From Thermoplasmatales archaeon (lineage in GTDB: Archaea; Thermoplasmatota; Thermoplasmata; Thermoplasmatales; GCA-001856825): DNA of 13,854 nt. Made by a program: the position numbers and the translations under genes. The stretch's first letter is position 1, and each line of letters starts with the position of its first letter. Shown here one piece after another: positions 12,954-13,854 of this stretch. The notes under the pieces are model-generated. The model searched no databases and was not told the DNA's origin. It worked only from the letters and a program-made list of their open reading frames with translations. The stretch lies in the NCBI GenBank assembly GCA_014874235.1, contig JACWAC010000016.1, positions 1-13,854 on the forward strand, written 5' to 3'.

Positions 12954-13854
12954 TCACTTTGTGTTGTTCAATAACCAATCGACAATTGGTATGTACTCTA
13001 TTCTGATTCCGTTCTCTTCTTCTACTTTCTTAATGTTCCCATTTATTATTAGAGTCGAATTTGGATTGAGTTCAACAGCACATTTCAAGATTCCGCGCTT
13101 CTCTCTTACGATGTTTGAAGAGTTCAAATCGTAAACTACCTGTACTATCTTATCGGCATTCAATCCCTTCAGCAGAACGAAGTCGCACTCATCACCAGAC
13201 TTGTTTTTCCAATAATGAAGTCTTTCATCTTCGGATAACCTTCGTCTGAGTTCGAGACTTACCACATTTTCATAGAGCTTTCCGATGTCGGTCCTGGCAG
13301 TGTTGGCATAATAAAACCCACTGTCTCCAGCTAGTGCCTTACGGGGATATTGAGACCTATCTTTAATATTTCTAGAAAAAACCGTCATAAAATTAAAAAT
13401 GTAACTACTTTCTGAGTATTTTTCAAGCTCTAAAATCTTCTCTTTACCTACATTAAAACCAATCGTCTTAAGAAAATTCAGACACTTAGATGCAGAGAAG
13501 TAAGTTGTTTGAATTACGTATTTACTGAACATTTCAACCAAAGTTACATTCTGTCCAGACATTTCTGCAGCATCCAGTCCAATGATATCACGAAAATAAG
13601 AATCCAATATTCGCACCTTGTCAGTATGATTAGTTGTCAATGCGATTTCTGGGAAACCCCCGAACTTAAGAAATTCTTCGAAGTCACGCTCTATTTTCCC
13701 CTTTGCCGCGGTAGTTTTCTCCATTTTTGTGCCCTTGAAATAGAGGAATTCTCTGAATGAAAGTGGGAAGATTTCATAGATTATAATTCGACCTCTGAGT
13801 GACTTGACGGGTCTGGATATGGTCTTTCTCGATGAACTGATAATTAGACGCAGT
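12954..13854 (-). CDS. AAA ATPase with DUF4143 domain (5' end beyond window)
   Basis: The frame stays open past the ATG at 13724 to the window edge. The additional 43 residues include the stretch SLRGRIIIYEIFPLSFREFL, the end of the AAA (AAA_14-type) ATPase domain, so the true start lies to the right and the ATG at 13724 is internal. The part seen is about 299 residues: a sensor-1-like LIISSSRKT, the RGR...PLSFREFL block, EFLKFGGFPEIAL (about 17-29 after the internal Met), then the DUF4143 domain with LYENVVSLELRRRL and the nuclease-like HYWKNKSGDECDFVLL (about 169-184), which ends in IPIVDWLLN. Walker A and B motifs are not in the window. Such ATPases are common, often multicopy in archaea, and of unknown function. 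The gene lies head-to-head against the 3' end of tRNA-Arg, 32 bases away. Confidence 0.88.
   Translation of the reverse strand, partial: LRLIISSSRKTISRPVKSLRGRIIIYEIFPLSFREFLYFKGTKMEKTTAAKGKIERDFEEFLKFGGFPEIALTTNHTDKVRILDSYFRDIIGLDAAEMSGQNVTLVEMFSKYVIQTTYFSASKCLNFLKTIGFNVGKEKILELEKYSESSYIFNFMTVFSRNIKDRSQYPRKALAGDSGFYYANTARTDIGKLYENVVSLELRRRLSEDERLHYWKNKSGDECDFVLLKGLNADKIVQVVYDLNSSNIVREKRGILKCAVELNPNSTLIINGNIKKVEEENGIRIEYIPIVDWLLNNTK

Overview
The window looks archaeal, most likely from the Thermoplasmata (Thermoplasmatales or a relative). The support is indirect: a prefoldin beta subunit, an archaeal-type glycogen debranching enzyme beside a GT4 glycogen synthase and a small GH57 glucanase, two tRNA genes without an encoded CCA end, N-glycosylation sequons in a membrane-anchored protein, and first-in-operon genes with a TATA-like box about 24-31 bases before the start codon and no Shine-Dalgarno (SD) sequence. 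The species cannot be named from the sequence alone.

Layout. Bases 1-59 may hold the end of an upstream gene. A sequon-rich membrane-anchored protein follows (122-706, +), then tRNA-Val(CAC) (minus). Bases 863-4881 are a tight minus-strand operon: debranching enzyme, GT4 glycogen synthase, GH57 glucanase. Divergent from it, across a 284-base intergenic region with a clear dyad, lies a GH15 glucoamylase (5166-7055, +). Together these four genes form a glycogen synthesis and breakdown module. Directly after the glucoamylase is a full-length queA-like gene (7082-8080, +), unexpected in an archaeon. It runs head-on into the prefoldin beta gene and shares a TTAA double stop with it.

Bases 8443-8807 hold no intact gene, but contain a decayed fragment resembling the C-terminus of an archaeal tyrosine recombinase (integrase). 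Next is a minus-strand molybdopterin cluster, in transcription order moaE, moaA, moaD and a MoeB/ThiF-type E1 enzyme. It covers cyclic pyranopterin formation, the sulfur carrier, its activation, and molybdopterin synthase. Upstream of it lies an ALDH7-family aldehyde dehydrogenase (11248-12792, -), divergent from tRNA-Arg(CCG) (12848-12921, +). The window ends inside an AAA ATPase/DUF4143 gene (minus) whose N-terminal part lies beyond the right edge.

Most of the window is ordinary metabolism. The points most worth following are the archaeal queA, the integrase relic, the glycogen module that lacks a recognisable branching enzyme, and the sequon-rich surface protein. I found no CRISPR array, intact insertion sequence or evident defence system.
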